Shown: one piece after another, positions 16,661 to 24,566 of the stretch
Layout: the number at the start of each line of letters is the position of its first letter
How positions within the stretch are numbered: the first letter of the stretch is position 1
Assembly: GCF_003971235.1 (NCBI RefSeq)
Contig: NZ_CP034661.1
Location: 4,402,001 to 4,466,000, forward strand
DNA: 64,000 nucleotides
Direction of reading: 5' to 3'
Source of the DNA: Chryseobacterium aureum
GTDB taxonomy: Bacteria; Bacteroidota; Bacteroidia; Flavobacteriales; Weeksellaceae
The notes under the pieces: model-generated
The model's database searches: none
What the model saw: only the letters and a program-made list of their open reading frames with translations
What the model was told of the DNA's origin: nothing
Position numbers and translations under genes: made by a program

Positions 16661-16724
16661 AAACCACCCCGTCAAAAATTCTTTGAATTTTCGCCACCCC
16701 TCCGGAGGAGGGGAATTCTCGCCG
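16661..16724. repeat. Intergenic repeat (ACCCCGTC type), copy 1
   Basis: AACCACCCCGTCAAAAATTC followed by CCACCCCTCCGGAGGAGGGG. A diverged copy in the opposite orientation lies at 22501-22554. The right part forms a CCCCTCCGGAGGAGGGG hairpin. It is a dispersed intergenic element of the Chryseobacterium kind, with no coding role. Confidence 0.7.
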
Positions 16725-16795
16725 TTTCAATGATGGCACTTTTAAGAATTTGAGCGTATGAAAGCGGTTGTGGCTTTGTGGTTAAAAAATACCGG

Positions 16796-17548
16796 TTATT
16801 TCTTTAATTCTTTTAGAATAGCTTCTCCAACGCTTTTTGCCGACTGTGGGTTTTGTCCTGTAATGACTCTTTGGTCTGCTACCACATGATTCTGCCAAAG
16901 TCCTGATTTTTCAAATTTTGCGCCTCTTTCTTTCAGCTTATCTTCCAGTAAGAAAGGAACTACATTGGTTAATTTTACCTCAGATTCCTCTTCATTGGTA
17001 AAAGCATTGATTTTCTTACCGTCTACAAGATATTTCCCGTTATTCAGTTTGATATTCACCAAACCTGCCGGGCCATGACATACGCCGGCCACAATCCCTC
17101 CGTTTTCATAAATTTTTGATGCGATATCTGCCAATTCCTTATTGTCTGCAAAATCCCACATTGCGCCATGCCCTCCTGCATAGAATATCGTTGAATATTC
17201 ATTTGGATTCACCTGAGAGGGGTTCATGGAATGATCAATCTTGTTTTTGTATTCTTTATTTTGCCAGAATTCCTTATTGACAGGATCTTTCAAATCGAAG
17301 CCATCCACCGGAGGAGTTCCGCCTTTGGGACTTACAAAGTCAATTTCATATCCTGCCTTGTGAAGAACTTCCCATGGATGGGAAACTTCACCCAGATAAT
17401 AGCCTGTATCTTCGCCAGTATTTCCTTTTTTATCATGACTGGTTACGACAAATAAAATTTTCTTTTTCATATTTTTTGATTTTTTGGTTTGTGCCTGAAC
17501 AAATCCTATGGTAAAGACTGCCAGTACTAAAAGTGCTAATTTTTTCAT
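16796..17548 (-). CDS. Secreted DJ-1/PfpI (Hsp31-like) protein
   Basis: A 250-residue protein of the DJ-1/PfpI superfamily, closest to the Hsp31/glyoxalase III group. The nucleophile Cys157 sits in GVCHGP, with the supporting Glu54 in LGEVSHPW. The start at 17548 gives a signal peptide (MKKLALLVLAVFTIGFVQAQ), so the protein is probably exported, unlike most relatives. The shorter start at residue 27 (MKKKILFVVTSHD) would give a cytoplasmic form. It is the last gene of the mdaB-epimerase-monooxygenase operon, one base after the monooxygenase stop. Likely role: aldehyde detoxification or protein deglycation. Confidence 0.82.
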   Translation of the reverse strand: MKKLALLVLAVFTIGFVQAQTKKSKNMKKKILFVVTSHDKKGNTGEDTGYYLGEVSHPWEVLHKAGYEIDFVSPKGGTPPVDGFDLKDPVNKEFWQNKEYKNKIDHSMNPSQVNPNEYSTIFYAGGHGAMWDFADNKELADIASKIYENGGIVAGVCHGPAGLVNIKLNNGKYLVDGKKINAFTNEEESEVKLTNVVPFLLEDKLKERGAKFEKSGLWQNHVVADQRVITGQNPQSAKSVGEAILKELKK

Positions 17549-17549
17549 G

Positions 17550-17837
17550 TTAAATAAGATGGGTAAGATAAATCTGTGGTTTTTCCTGAAGTTTTTCATC
17601 TGCTAATGCTCCGAAAGCCTGGATATAAGGCTGCTGGTTATGCTGCGCCAATCCTTCTTCGCTTTTCCAGATCTCATAGAAAACAAATTCATTTTTGTTT
17701 TCAATTCCCTGATGCAGGCTGTAGAGTTCACAAGCCTCTTCTTTTCTTGTTTCTTTTACCATATGCTGAAGAACCTCAAGTACTTCTGCCTGATGTTCTT
17801 CTTTGGATTTTATAATCGCTGTAAGATGAATTTTCAT
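17550..17837 (-). CDS. Antibiotic biosynthesis monooxygenase-type (ABM) protein
   Basis: A 95-residue dimeric ferredoxin-like alpha/beta barrel, typical of the YgiN/quinol monooxygenase group: MKIHLTAIIKSKEEHQAEVL, then FVFYEIWKSEEGLAQHNQQP. Relatives act on quinols and are often paired with MdaB, as in E. coli ygiN-mdaB, and an mdaB-like gene lies two genes upstream in the same operon. It is 2 bp downstream of the epimerase gene. Confidence 0.85.
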   Translation of the reverse strand: MKIHLTAIIKSKEEHQAEVLEVLQHMVKETRKEEACELYSLHQGIENKNEFVFYEIWKSEEGLAQHNQQPYIQAFGALADEKLQEKPQIYLTHLI

Positions 17838-17839
17838 AT

Positions 17840-18724
17840 TTAAATAAAATTTTCAATTGAATTATAGATTGGTTTCCAATTCAGTTCTGCCCTGGCTTTA
17901 TCTGAACTGCATCTGCTGTTGGATGCAAAGCCAAAATAACCTCCTGCAGGCCCGAATTTATTGACGGCATCCTGAATGCTTACTGATTTTGCAGGCTTTA
18001 AGTTATACTTTTTGCTGATGTTTTCCGCAATATTTTTTAAAGTAGATGAACCGTTTTCTGCAAAATAGAGAGAGCCTGCTTTTGCTTTTTCCAGTGCAAG
18101 TACGTACAGATCTGCCAGGTCTTCAATATGCAGGTTAGACCATATATTTTCACCTTCGCCGAAATAGACACCATGTCCTTTTTCCTTTGAAAAGTTAATA
18201 AGAGCGGGGATCTGAATGCTGTCTTTTTTTATTCCAAGCCCTTTACCGTAAACCATTGTAGGAACAATAACAATACTTCTTATGCCTTTAGTTACAGACT
18301 GTAGGACATAATTGTTGATAAGCACTCTTGATGCCATTTCCAGTCTTGGCTGTAAAGGAAAGTCTTCTCTGAAGATAAAATCACTTTTTCTCCCATTCTC
18401 TTTTCCTCCAAAAATAGCAGAACCTGAAGTGAATATAAAAGTTTTGTGACTTCCTTCCAGTACTCTGATAAAGCTGTTTGCCGTATAGGCATCATCTGCT
18501 GAATCTGCATTGTGAATAACTGCATCTGCATCGGAAACTGCTGTTCTTATAAGATCTTCATCATGGATATTTCCTACAACAGTTTTTATTCCTAATGATT
18601 CCAGTTCCTGAACATGGGCTTCATTACGAACCAGGCCTGTCACTTCATAATCCTTATCAAGGAGCTTTTTTGCGATAGTGCCGCCAATATAGCCGGTAAT
18701 CCCTGTGATCAGTATTTTTTTCAT
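17840..18724 (-). CDS. NAD(P)-dependent epimerase/dehydratase-family reductase
   Basis: A 294-residue extended short-chain dehydrogenase. The coenzyme motif GITGYIGG lies at residues 7-14, and the NmrA/atypical SDR body includes VIHNADSADDAYTA. The usual YxxxK appears weak or displaced, so it may be an atypical SDR. It overlaps the mdaB-like gene by 4 bp and abuts the monooxygenase gene, so it is part of a quinone/aldehyde stress operon. The substrate is unknown. Confidence 0.8.
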   Translation of the reverse strand: MKKILITGITGYIGGTIAKKLLDKDYEVTGLVRNEAHVQELESLGIKTVVGNIHDEDLIRTAVSDADAVIHNADSADDAYTANSFIRVLEGSHKTFIFTSGSAIFGGKENGRKSDFIFREDFPLQPRLEMASRVLINNYVLQSVTKGIRSIVIVPTMVYGKGLGIKKDSIQIPALINFSKEKGHGVYFGEGENIWSNLHIEDLADLYVLALEKAKAGSLYFAENGSSTLKNIAENISKKYNLKPAKSVSIQDAVNKFGPAGGYFGFASNSRCSSDKARAELNWKPIYNSIENFI

Positions 18725-19338
18725 GATACCAGTTCTGTTTTCAGTTCTTTTGCAAATACATTTCTTACATGCTCTCTATACAATTTCATATCACGCTCGA
18801 TATTGGCATTTTTCTCTACATCATGAAAGTGAAAGCTCTCCATTTTTTCTAATGAAACAAAAGCATTCATTCTATGGAATCCAAATAACGGACCTTCATC
18901 TACACTTCTTTCATTAAAAAATTCCCCGGGAATTGTAAAGGCCGTTGCAGGAGCATTCCAGCTGGTCGTCAGCATATATTTTCTTCCTCCAAGCATTCCT
19001 CCTGTACCATAGTTGATTTCCGGATTTTCTGCTTTTCTGCCGTCACTCATATAAATTCCTTTGGCATGTCCCGCAGTGAACACTTCATCAATATATTTTT
19101 TGAATCCGTTAGGAAGCTGGAACCACCAGATAGGAGTGTGGTAAACGATGTAATCTGCCCATACAAACTTCTCTACTTCCTCATTTTTATCGTAATTTTC
19201 ACTTACATGGGTAACTTTTACTTCTACAGTATCAAATTCTTTAAGAGCTGCTACTGTATTTTCTGCGATCGTCTGATTATATTTTCCTCCGGAATGTCCG
19301 AAGTTCTGTCCTCCGTTAATGATGAGTACTTTTTTCAT
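18721..19338 (-). CDS. mdaB: NAD(P)H:quinone oxidoreductase, MdaB-like
   Basis: A 205-residue flavodoxin-fold FAD/FMN reductase. GGQNFGHSGGKYNQTI near the N-terminus binds the flavin phosphate, and YHTPIWWFQLPNGFKKYIDE is the hallmark of the MdaB/WrbA-like group. It would reduce quinones by two electrons, avoiding semiquinone radicals. It is the first gene of a four-gene operon ending with the DJ-1-like protein. Confidence 0.87.
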   Translation of the reverse strand: MKKVLIINGGQNFGHSGGKYNQTIAENTVAALKEFDTVEVKVTHVSENYDKNEEVEKFVWADYIVYHTPIWWFQLPNGFKKYIDEVFTAGHAKGIYMSDGRKAENPEINYGTGGMLGGRKYMLTTSWNAPATAFTIPGEFFNERSVDEGPLFGFHRMNAFVSLEKMESFHFHDVEKNANIERDMKLYREHVRNVFAKELKTELVS

Positions 19339-19365
19339 TTTTATGATTGTTTAAATTTTACTATG

Positions 19366-19373
19366 CAAAGTTA
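19366..19373 (-). promoter_or_regulatory. -7 box of the mdaB operon
   Basis: TAACTTTG on the minus strand matches TAnnTTTG and lies 27 bp upstream of the mdaB ATG. Confidence 0.5.
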
Positions 19374-19402
19374 GAACAGATAATTGTATAATAAAAATAA
19401 TA

Positions 19403-19434
19403 TAAATTATAGAGAAGTATTATTTAAATTATAG
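19403..19434. promoter_or_regulatory. Direct repeat upstream of the mdaB promoter
   Basis: TAAATTATAG occurs at 19403-19412 and 19425-19434, a 22-bp step (two helical turns), 30-60 bp upstream of the mdaB -7 box. It could be an activator site. The local AT content is high, so chance is not excluded. Confidence 0.3.
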
Positions 19435-19439
19435 TTTGA

Positions 19440-19735
19440 GAAATTTAAGTTTATATATATGAATGGTCAATGGTCAATCCGCTTCGCTTGTGAATTTTTT
19501 ATGTTTTGGAGTACGTGGTGCGAGGTACGAGATCTGAGGTTTGTTGATCGTGACTGGTGAAGAATCAATCCGCTTCACTTGTGGATTTTTTACGCGTTTT
19601 GGGATACGCGGTTCGGGATTGAGTGCTGCCAATTTGTTTATATATACAGGTATTTCTAATCAGTAATTAATCATTCACTATTGACTTTGCGAAGCAAAAA
19701 TTGACGATTGACAATTTCCCATTTTATGGTAAAAT
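19440..19735. repeat. Intergenic tandem repeat region
   Basis: Two diverged copies, about 91 bp apart, of TCAATCCGCTTCGCTTGTG followed by ATTTTTTA (19474-19501 and 19565-19592), each continuing into a GTTTTGGrrTACG-like segment. The region also contains TTTGCGAAGCAAAAATTGAC at about 19686. No coding potential was seen. It is the same class of junk-like flavobacterial intergenic repeats as elsewhere in the window. Confidence 0.5.
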
Positions 19736-19800
19736 ATCATATCATCTCTGAACCGGAATTATTTTCTGATCTGTAAATTTGTGTAACAAATTGAAGGACA

Positions 19801-20547
19801 ATGATACAGATTGCTGTTTTTAGTGATGTACATGGAAATCTTCCTGCATTGGAAGTAGTGTTGAAGGATATCGAAAAAAGAGGAATCAGGCAGAAGTTCT
19901 GCCTGGGCGATCTGGTAGACTTTGCCCCCTGGGGAAACGAAGTGATAGAAAAGATAAGAAGTCTGAACATCCCTTGTTTAATGGGAAATCATGATGAAAG
20001 AATTGCTTTTGATATTCCTGTTATTCCTTTATCCAAACACACAGAAGAAGAAACCCATGCCAGATTTATTGCAATAGATCATTCTAAAAAAAATATTGCA
20101 GAGCAGAATAAAAAATTTCTCGCTGAGCTTCCTTTTCATTTAAAATTAAATTATAAAACAGGTGATAAACATTGGAATATTCAATTGGTACATTCCAGTC
20201 TTGAAAGCAATGATACCTATTTATATGAATCGGAAAGTGATGAGGTTTTTACTTCTATGCTGAACAGGTCGGAAGCGGATCTGATAGTGATGGGGCATAC
20301 CCATTTATCCTTTAAAAAGCAGTTTGAAAATAATAGGTGGGCTGTTAATTGCGGGTCGGTAGGGCGCTCCAAAGAAGAAAACAGACTTGCCTCTTATTTG
20401 GTGCTCACTTTAGAGGAAGAAAAAATAACTCCGGAAATTGTACAATTGCCTTATCCGGTTGATGAAACTGTCCGGCACATACAGGAAAGCGGAATTCCGG
20501 ATTATTATGCTTCGTTTTTAAAGAATGAAATTGTATCAATATTATAA
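19801..20547 (+). CDS. Metallophosphoesterase (calcineurin-like, YfcE type)
   Basis: A 248-residue cytoplasmic binuclear metal phosphoesterase. The motifs are in order: FSDVHGN (8-14), LGDLVD (39), GNHDE (61) and MGHTHLS (about 163), all metal ligands intact. Relatives split phosphodiesters or phosphomonoesters. The substrate here is not known. It lies 40 bp upstream of a LysR gene that has its own -7 box, so co-transcription is uncertain. Confidence 0.88.
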   Translation: MIQIAVFSDVHGNLPALEVVLKDIEKRGIRQKFCLGDLVDFAPWGNEVIEKIRSLNIPCLMGNHDERIAFDIPVIPLSKHTEEETHARFIAIDHSKKNIAEQNKKFLAELPFHLKLNYKTGDKHWNIQLVHSSLESNDTYLYESESDEVFTSMLNRSEADLIVMGHTHLSFKKQFENNRWAVNCGSVGRSKEENRLASYLVLTLEEEKITPEIVQLPYPVDETVRHIQESGIPDYYASFLKNEIVSIL

Positions 20548-20555
20548 TTATTTTG

Positions 20556-20563
20556 TAATTTTG
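20556..20563 (+). promoter_or_regulatory. -7 box of the LysR gene
   Basis: TAATTTTG matches TAnnTTTG, 24 bp upstream of the LysR ATG. A near-palindromic ATTATAATATTAATAATT stretch (20566-20583) follows and could serve in autoregulation. Confidence 0.45.
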
Positions 20564-20587
20564 CATTATAATATTAATAATTAAGTT

Positions 20588-21484
20588 ATGGTTAATCTAG
20601 AATGGTACCGTACTTTTAAAGCGATCTATAAAACTGGGACATTGACTGGTGCTGCTGATGCTTTATTCATTTCACAACCAGGAGTGAGCCTTCACCTAAG
20701 CTCATTGGAAGCTTACGTAGGGTATAAGCTGTTCGACAGAACCGGAAGAAAAATGATTCCTACTGAAAGGGGGAAGGTGTTGTTTAATGCTATAGCAGAA
20801 CCTCTTACCAAGCTGGAAGATGTAGAAAAGAACTTTCAGAAGTCTACAGAGAAACATACCCCGACAATCAGTGTTGGGATGTGTTTTGAGACTTTTCAGA
20901 CGACTTTGGAGCAGTATGTTTCTTCCTTACCCTTTAATCTGATTATCAGTTTTGGAGAATATCCGGAAATGCTGGATCAGCTGGATAAAGGAATTCTTGA
21001 CCTTATTATCACGCCGAAAAAAGGATCTTCTCCCAACATCGAACATGAGGCATTTTCTTCCGAACAGATCATTCTGGTAGGAGGGAAGGATGTGGATAAA
21101 ACAGCTTTCAGTAAAGTGCTGAAAACAAAAGATGCGGAACAGATTGAAGAATGGCTGAAGAACGAAAAATGGTACGGAACCACCGGAGATATGGAGCATC
21201 TCTTCCAGTACTGGATATTGAATTTTGGGCATAAGCCCAATTTCCGGCCTAATTATATCGTTCCCAACATGAATTCAATCATCCGTTGCCTGAAAGGAGG
21301 AACAGGGTTAGCGGTTGTTCCTGATTTTCTATGCAGAAATGACATTGAAAGCGGTGAAGTTCAGCTGATCTGGGAAGGAAAGAAGAAATTTGAAAACACG
21401 CTGTATTTCGGATGCCGTAAGAAAACGAACTACCAAACCGAAATTGAACATATCAAAACGTTATTCCGTAAGGTGATGGCTTAA
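20588..21484 (+). CDS. LysR-family transcriptional regulator
   Basis: A 298-residue LysR regulator. The N-terminal winged helix-turn-helix reads FKAIYKTGTLTGAADALFIS, followed by a LysR substrate domain (residues about 92-295) with ISVGMCFETFQTTLEQYV. The C-terminus overlaps the convergent GNAT gene by 24 bp. Its target is unknown; the mdaB operon, on the far side of the repeat region, and the phosphoesterase are candidates by proximity only. Confidence 0.87.
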   Translation: MVNLEWYRTFKAIYKTGTLTGAADALFISQPGVSLHLSSLEAYVGYKLFDRTGRKMIPTERGKVLFNAIAEPLTKLEDVEKNFQKSTEKHTPTISVGMCFETFQTTLEQYVSSLPFNLIISFGEYPEMLDQLDKGILDLIITPKKGSSPNIEHEAFSSEQIILVGGKDVDKTAFSKVLKTKDAEQIEEWLKNEKWYGTTGDMEHLFQYWILNFGHKPNFRPNYIVPNMNSIIRCLKGGTGLAVVPDFLCRNDIESGEVQLIWEGKKKFENTLYFGCRKKTNYQTEIEHIKTLFRKVMA

Positions 21485-21928
21485 CAAAACCATATCTTTC
21501 ATCTGTAAACCGTTTTCATAAATTGGAGCCGGATAATTTTCAATAAAAAAGTCTTTCAAAACTCCACTTTTAATGAAGCCGTTTTTTTCATAAAACCTGA
21601 TCTGCTGGAAGCCCGTGTCCGAGGTTCCGACAGTCAGTGTTTTGTAATGATTTTCTTTTGCAATTTCTTTTGCTTTATCCATAAGGATACTTCCGATTCC
21701 TTTGCTTCGGTAGCTTTCAATCACAGCTACGTTTTTAATTTCCAGTTCGGTAGTACTTTTCTTATACAATGCCATTACAGCAATGTTTTCTGTACCGTCG
21801 TGTAAAAGATAAATGTCAGAATTGATAATATATTGATTGATAGCCTCTTTTGTCTCATCCGCCAGCAGCAAGAGATGATAAGGAATCTCTGAATCAGAAG
21901 GTAATAGATTAAAAGTGAAATCTTCCAT
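21461..21928 (-). CDS. GNAT-family N-acetyltransferase
   Basis: A 155-residue acetyl-CoA-dependent acyltransferase. Motif A is VAVIESYRSKGIGSILMDKA (the Q/RxxGxG/A loop reads RSKGIG), and a C-terminal FYEKNGFIKSG is typical of the fold. It begins directly after the stop codon of a second GNAT gene, so the two are co-transcribed. Its 3' end overlaps the LysR coding region by 24 bp on the opposite strand. The substrate is unknown. Confidence 0.85.
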   Translation of the reverse strand: MEDFTFNLLPSDSEIPYHLLLLADETKEAINQYIINSDIYLLHDGTENIAVMALYKKSTTELEIKNVAVIESYRSKGIGSILMDKAKEIAKENHYKTLTVGTSDTGFQQIRFYEKNGFIKSGVLKDFFIENYPAPIYENGLQMKDMVLLSHHLTE

Positions 21929-22363
21929 TTACAGACTCATATGAATAAGTGGATAATCTTTTCCCGAGCCGTCTTTCTCTGATCTTCCGGTCTTTTTGAA
22001 GCCCATTTTTTCATAGAATCCAATAGCCTGAGGGTTTTGTTCATTCACATCTACTTTGGTGAGTCCTGTTTTTTCCTTCATAAACTGATAAAGCGTTTTT
22101 CCATACCCTTTTCCACGCAGGTTATTATGAATAAAAAGCATTTCCAGATTGCCTTCCGCTGCAGATGCAAAACCAGCAGGTTCACTGTGGTCAGTAATTA
22201 AATAAACTTCAAGGTTAGGAAGGTAGTCTCTTGGAATGACTTCTTTGAAATAATTGAAATCCTCTTCCGCAAGAAAATCGTGTGTTGCTTTTACCGCTGA
22301 TTCCCATATTTCCATAATTCTCGGATAATCCTCTGCTGTAGCCAGTCTGATATTTTGTGACAT
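21929..22363 (-). CDS. GNAT-family N-acetyltransferase
   Basis: A 144-residue GNAT, started at 22363 (MSQNIRLATAEDYPRIMEIW) because the upstream in-frame residues are not family-like. The acetyl-CoA loop is LFIHNNLRGKGYGKTLYQFM, and the end is GFYEKMGFKKTGRSEKDGSG. The architecture resembles YjaB/PhnO-like members. It is the first gene of the two-GNAT operon, its stop abutting the next ATG. The acceptor is unknown. Confidence 0.85.
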   Translation of the reverse strand: MSQNIRLATAEDYPRIMEIWESAVKATHDFLAEEDFNYFKEVIPRDYLPNLEVYLITDHSEPAGFASAAEGNLEMLFIHNNLRGKGYGKTLYQFMKEKTGLTKVDVNEQNPQAIGFYEKMGFKKTGRSEKDGSGKDYPLIHMSL

Positions 22364-22433
22364 GATTGTAATTTTAAACAAAAATAGGGAAAATGTAAGG
22401 AAGTGAGATGGAGGAGATGGAAGATGGGGGCCT

Positions 22434-22468
22434 GAAGTTAGAAGTTAGAAGTTAGAAGTTAGAAATTA
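22434..22468. repeat. Heptanucleotide tandem repeat (GAAGTTA)n
   Basis: Four perfect GAAGTTA units and one degenerate GAAATTA unit in tandem. The 7-bp period recurs with another unit at 40881. Intergenic; the copy number may vary between strains. Confidence 0.8.
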
Positions 22469-22500
22469 GAGGTGACATGATAAGTTTTATCGGCCACAAT

Positions 22501-22554
22501 CATTCCCCTTCCATGAAGGGGTGGATTTTTGCGAAGCAAAAAGACGGGGTAGTT
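22501..22554. repeat. Intergenic repeat (ACCCCGTC type), copy 2
   Basis: The reverse complement of the element at 16661-16724: on minus it reads AACTACCCCGTC, then CCACCCCTTCATGGAAGGGG. The middle part carries a TTTTTGC-TTC-GCAAAAA stem. Confidence 0.7.
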
Positions 22555-22594
22555 AAAAAAGCGGCAACCATTACAAGTTATTCTATAATTTTTA

Positions 22595-22671
22595 GAAAAC
22601 GCAAAGACACAAGAAATGTCTGTAAAAGAGAATATAATACGCAAAAATTTTATCTCTGATAAAATTGATTA
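22595..22671. repeat. Intergenic repeat (AAACGCAAAGACGCAAG type), copy 2
   Basis: AAAACGCAAAGACACAAGAA with a downstream TTTTATCTCTGATAAAATTG, matching the element at 9488-9567. The rest of the 22672-22830 gap is AT-rich promoter DNA for the aldo/keto reductase gene. Confidence 0.5.
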
Positions 22672-22830
22672 ATCAGAACAAACAATTTATATCTTTTCTA
22701 TTCCAATCTAAAATAGAGTAGTTAAAATACCTTTCTTAGAAGAAAAACAGTGAAATTGGTAAGCAGGATTTTCAATTTTTTGTTGCAAATTTGTTTATCA
22801 CTTTATATTAATCATTAAAATAAAGACTTT

Positions 22831-23706
22831 ATGCAAAAGAAAACCTATACAGGACAGCCTGTGGTAACATTAAATAACGGTGTGGATATTCCGGCATTAG
22901 GATTCGGAGTGTGGCAGATGGAAGATTTGAAAGAATGCGAAAATGCAGTAATCAAAGCCATTCAGACAGGATATAGAATGATAGATACGGCTGCCATTTA
23001 TCAGAACGAAACAGCAGTAGGAGATGGCGTAAAAAATAGCGGAGTAAACAGAGATGAGCTGTTTATCACCTCAAAAGTATGGGTTCAGGACCATGGGTAT
23101 GAAAAAACGAAAAGTGCCTTTCAGAGAACATTAGGCAGATTACAGATGGATTATCTTGATATGTATCTTGTCCACTGGCCGTATGGTGATTTTCTGGGAA
23201 CCTGGAAAGCTTTGGAAGAGCTTTATCATGAAGGAAAAATCAAAGCCATCGGGGTATGTAATTTTACCGTTGAGAAACTGGAAGAGCTGAAAGCCAATTC
23301 CACTGTTTTACCAGTAATTAATCAGATTGAACTGCATCCTGTATTCCAACAGAAAGAATTGCAGGTGTACGACAGAGAAAATAATATAGCAACACAACCC
23401 TGGAGCCCGCTGGGGAATGGTAATGCGAACCTTTTAAGCAACCCTGATCTGAAAGCTATTGCAGATAAATACGGAAAAACCGTAGCACAAGTGATATTGA
23501 GATGGCACCTGCAGGAAGGGTTTGTAATGATTCCAAAATCTGTAACCCCATCCAGAATTGAAGAAAACTTTAATGTATTTGATTTTGAAATTACAGAAGA
23601 GGAAATGAACGTTGTCCGTTCTTTAGATACAGGAAAAAGATTATTCTTTGATCCTAAAGATCCTGAATGGGAACAGAAAATGCTAAATTCCGTAGCAGAT
23701 ATTTAA
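22831..23706 (+). CDS. Aldo/keto reductase (2,5-diketo-gluconate reductase type)
   Basis: A 291-residue AKR of the AKR5-like group. The catalytic set is visible as DTAAIYQNE (Asp/Tyr), FITSKVWV (Lys) and MYLVHWPYG (His). The coenzyme segment MIPKSVTPSRIEENFNVF is typical. It would reduce ketones, methylglyoxal or sugar-derived carbonyls with NADPH. It is not closely similar to the other AKR in the window (15647-16630). Monocistronic, followed by a terminator. Confidence 0.9.
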   Translation: MQKKTYTGQPVVTLNNGVDIPALGFGVWQMEDLKECENAVIKAIQTGYRMIDTAAIYQNETAVGDGVKNSGVNRDELFITSKVWVQDHGYEKTKSAFQRTLGRLQMDYLDMYLVHWPYGDFLGTWKALEELYHEGKIKAIGVCNFTVEKLEELKANSTVLPVINQIELHPVFQQKELQVYDRENNIATQPWSPLGNGNANLLSNPDLKAIADKYGKTVAQVILRWHLQEGFVMIPKSVTPSRIEENFNVFDFEITEEEMNVVRSLDTGKRLFFDPKDPEWEQKMLNSVADI

Positions 23707-23731
23707 TTTCAGAATGAAAAAATAAATATTT

Positions 23732-23793
23732 CCCGCAGCTTTCACCAATTGACAGATCACGGATCTGAGGTATTGTGAGATCTGCGGGTTTTT
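23732..23793 (+). terminator. Probable terminator of the aldo/keto reductase gene
   Basis: The arms CCCGCAG (23732-23738) and CTGCGGG (23782-23788) are followed by TTTTT. The 43-nt loop contains its own AGATC-AC-GGATCT mini-stem, so the fold is a compound hairpin. Confidence 0.55.
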
Positions 23794-23805
23794 AAATAAT
23801 ATCCC

Positions 23806-24510
23806 ATGACTGCAACAGAATTCATAGAAACACTTGCCTTATTGAAAGATCAGAAAGAGCTTAATAAAGCAGATCAGTTTTTCAAAGGAAATGATGGCGT
23901 TACCAAAAGCTTTGGCGTGAAATTCGGAGATGTTTTTACTACCGCTAGTGAATTTTCTGAAATGCCTCTGGCTGAGATCAACCAACTTCTTGACAGTGAT
24001 TTTTATGAAGTAAGAATGGGAGCGGTAAGCATCATGGATTTTCAGGCAAGAAGTAAAAAAACGTCTGAAGATCAGAAGAAAGCGCTTTTTGATTTGTATC
24101 TGAACCGTCACGACAGGCTCAATAACTGGGATTTTGTAGACAGGGCAGCCCGCAGTGTTATTGGAGAATATCTTTTGGATAAACCGAGAGATATTTTATA
24201 CTGGCTTTCGTATTCCGGGAGCCCCTGGGAAAAAAGAACAGCTATTGTAAGCACCCATGCATTCATCAGAAAAAATGAAGTAGAAGATACTTTTGCCATT
24301 GCAGAAATTCTTGTTCATGATCAGAATGAATTTGTGAATAAAGCTGTAGGAAGCTGGATCCGGGAAGCCGGAAAAAAAGACATCAAGAAACTGCATCATT
24401 TTCTCAGCACCTATGTGAAAACCATGCCGGCTTTTACATTTTCATATGCATCAGAAAAGCTGGATCCGGAATTAAAATTGTACTATAAAGAACTCAGAAA
24501 ATCAAAATAA
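23806..24510 (+). CDS. DNA alkylation repair protein (AlkD-like HEAT repeats)
   Basis: A 234-residue all-helical protein of the AlkC/AlkD superfamily, which removes or tolerates N3/N7-alkylated purines by wrapping DNA with HEAT-like repeats. Helices carry the pattern FYEVRMGAVSIMDFQARS and then NNWDFVDRAARSVIG; the WDFVD segment matches the conserved Asp region of AlkD. It is about the family length. Transcribed toward the nitronate monooxygenase gene, 50 bp away. I am confident of the family, less of the catalytic activity. Confidence 0.83.
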   Translation: MTATEFIETLALLKDQKELNKADQFFKGNDGVTKSFGVKFGDVFTTASEFSEMPLAEINQLLDSDFYEVRMGAVSIMDFQARSKKTSEDQKKALFDLYLNRHDRLNNWDFVDRAARSVIGEYLLDKPRDILYWLSYSGSPWEKRTAIVSTHAFIRKNEVEDTFAIAEILVHDQNEFVNKAVGSWIREAGKKDIKKLHHFLSTYVKTMPAFTFSYASEKLDPELKLYYKELRKSK

Positions 24511-24566
24511 ACCCTGATTCAGTACACAATAGATGTTTATTTCAAATCCTAAATCACTAATTGCTT

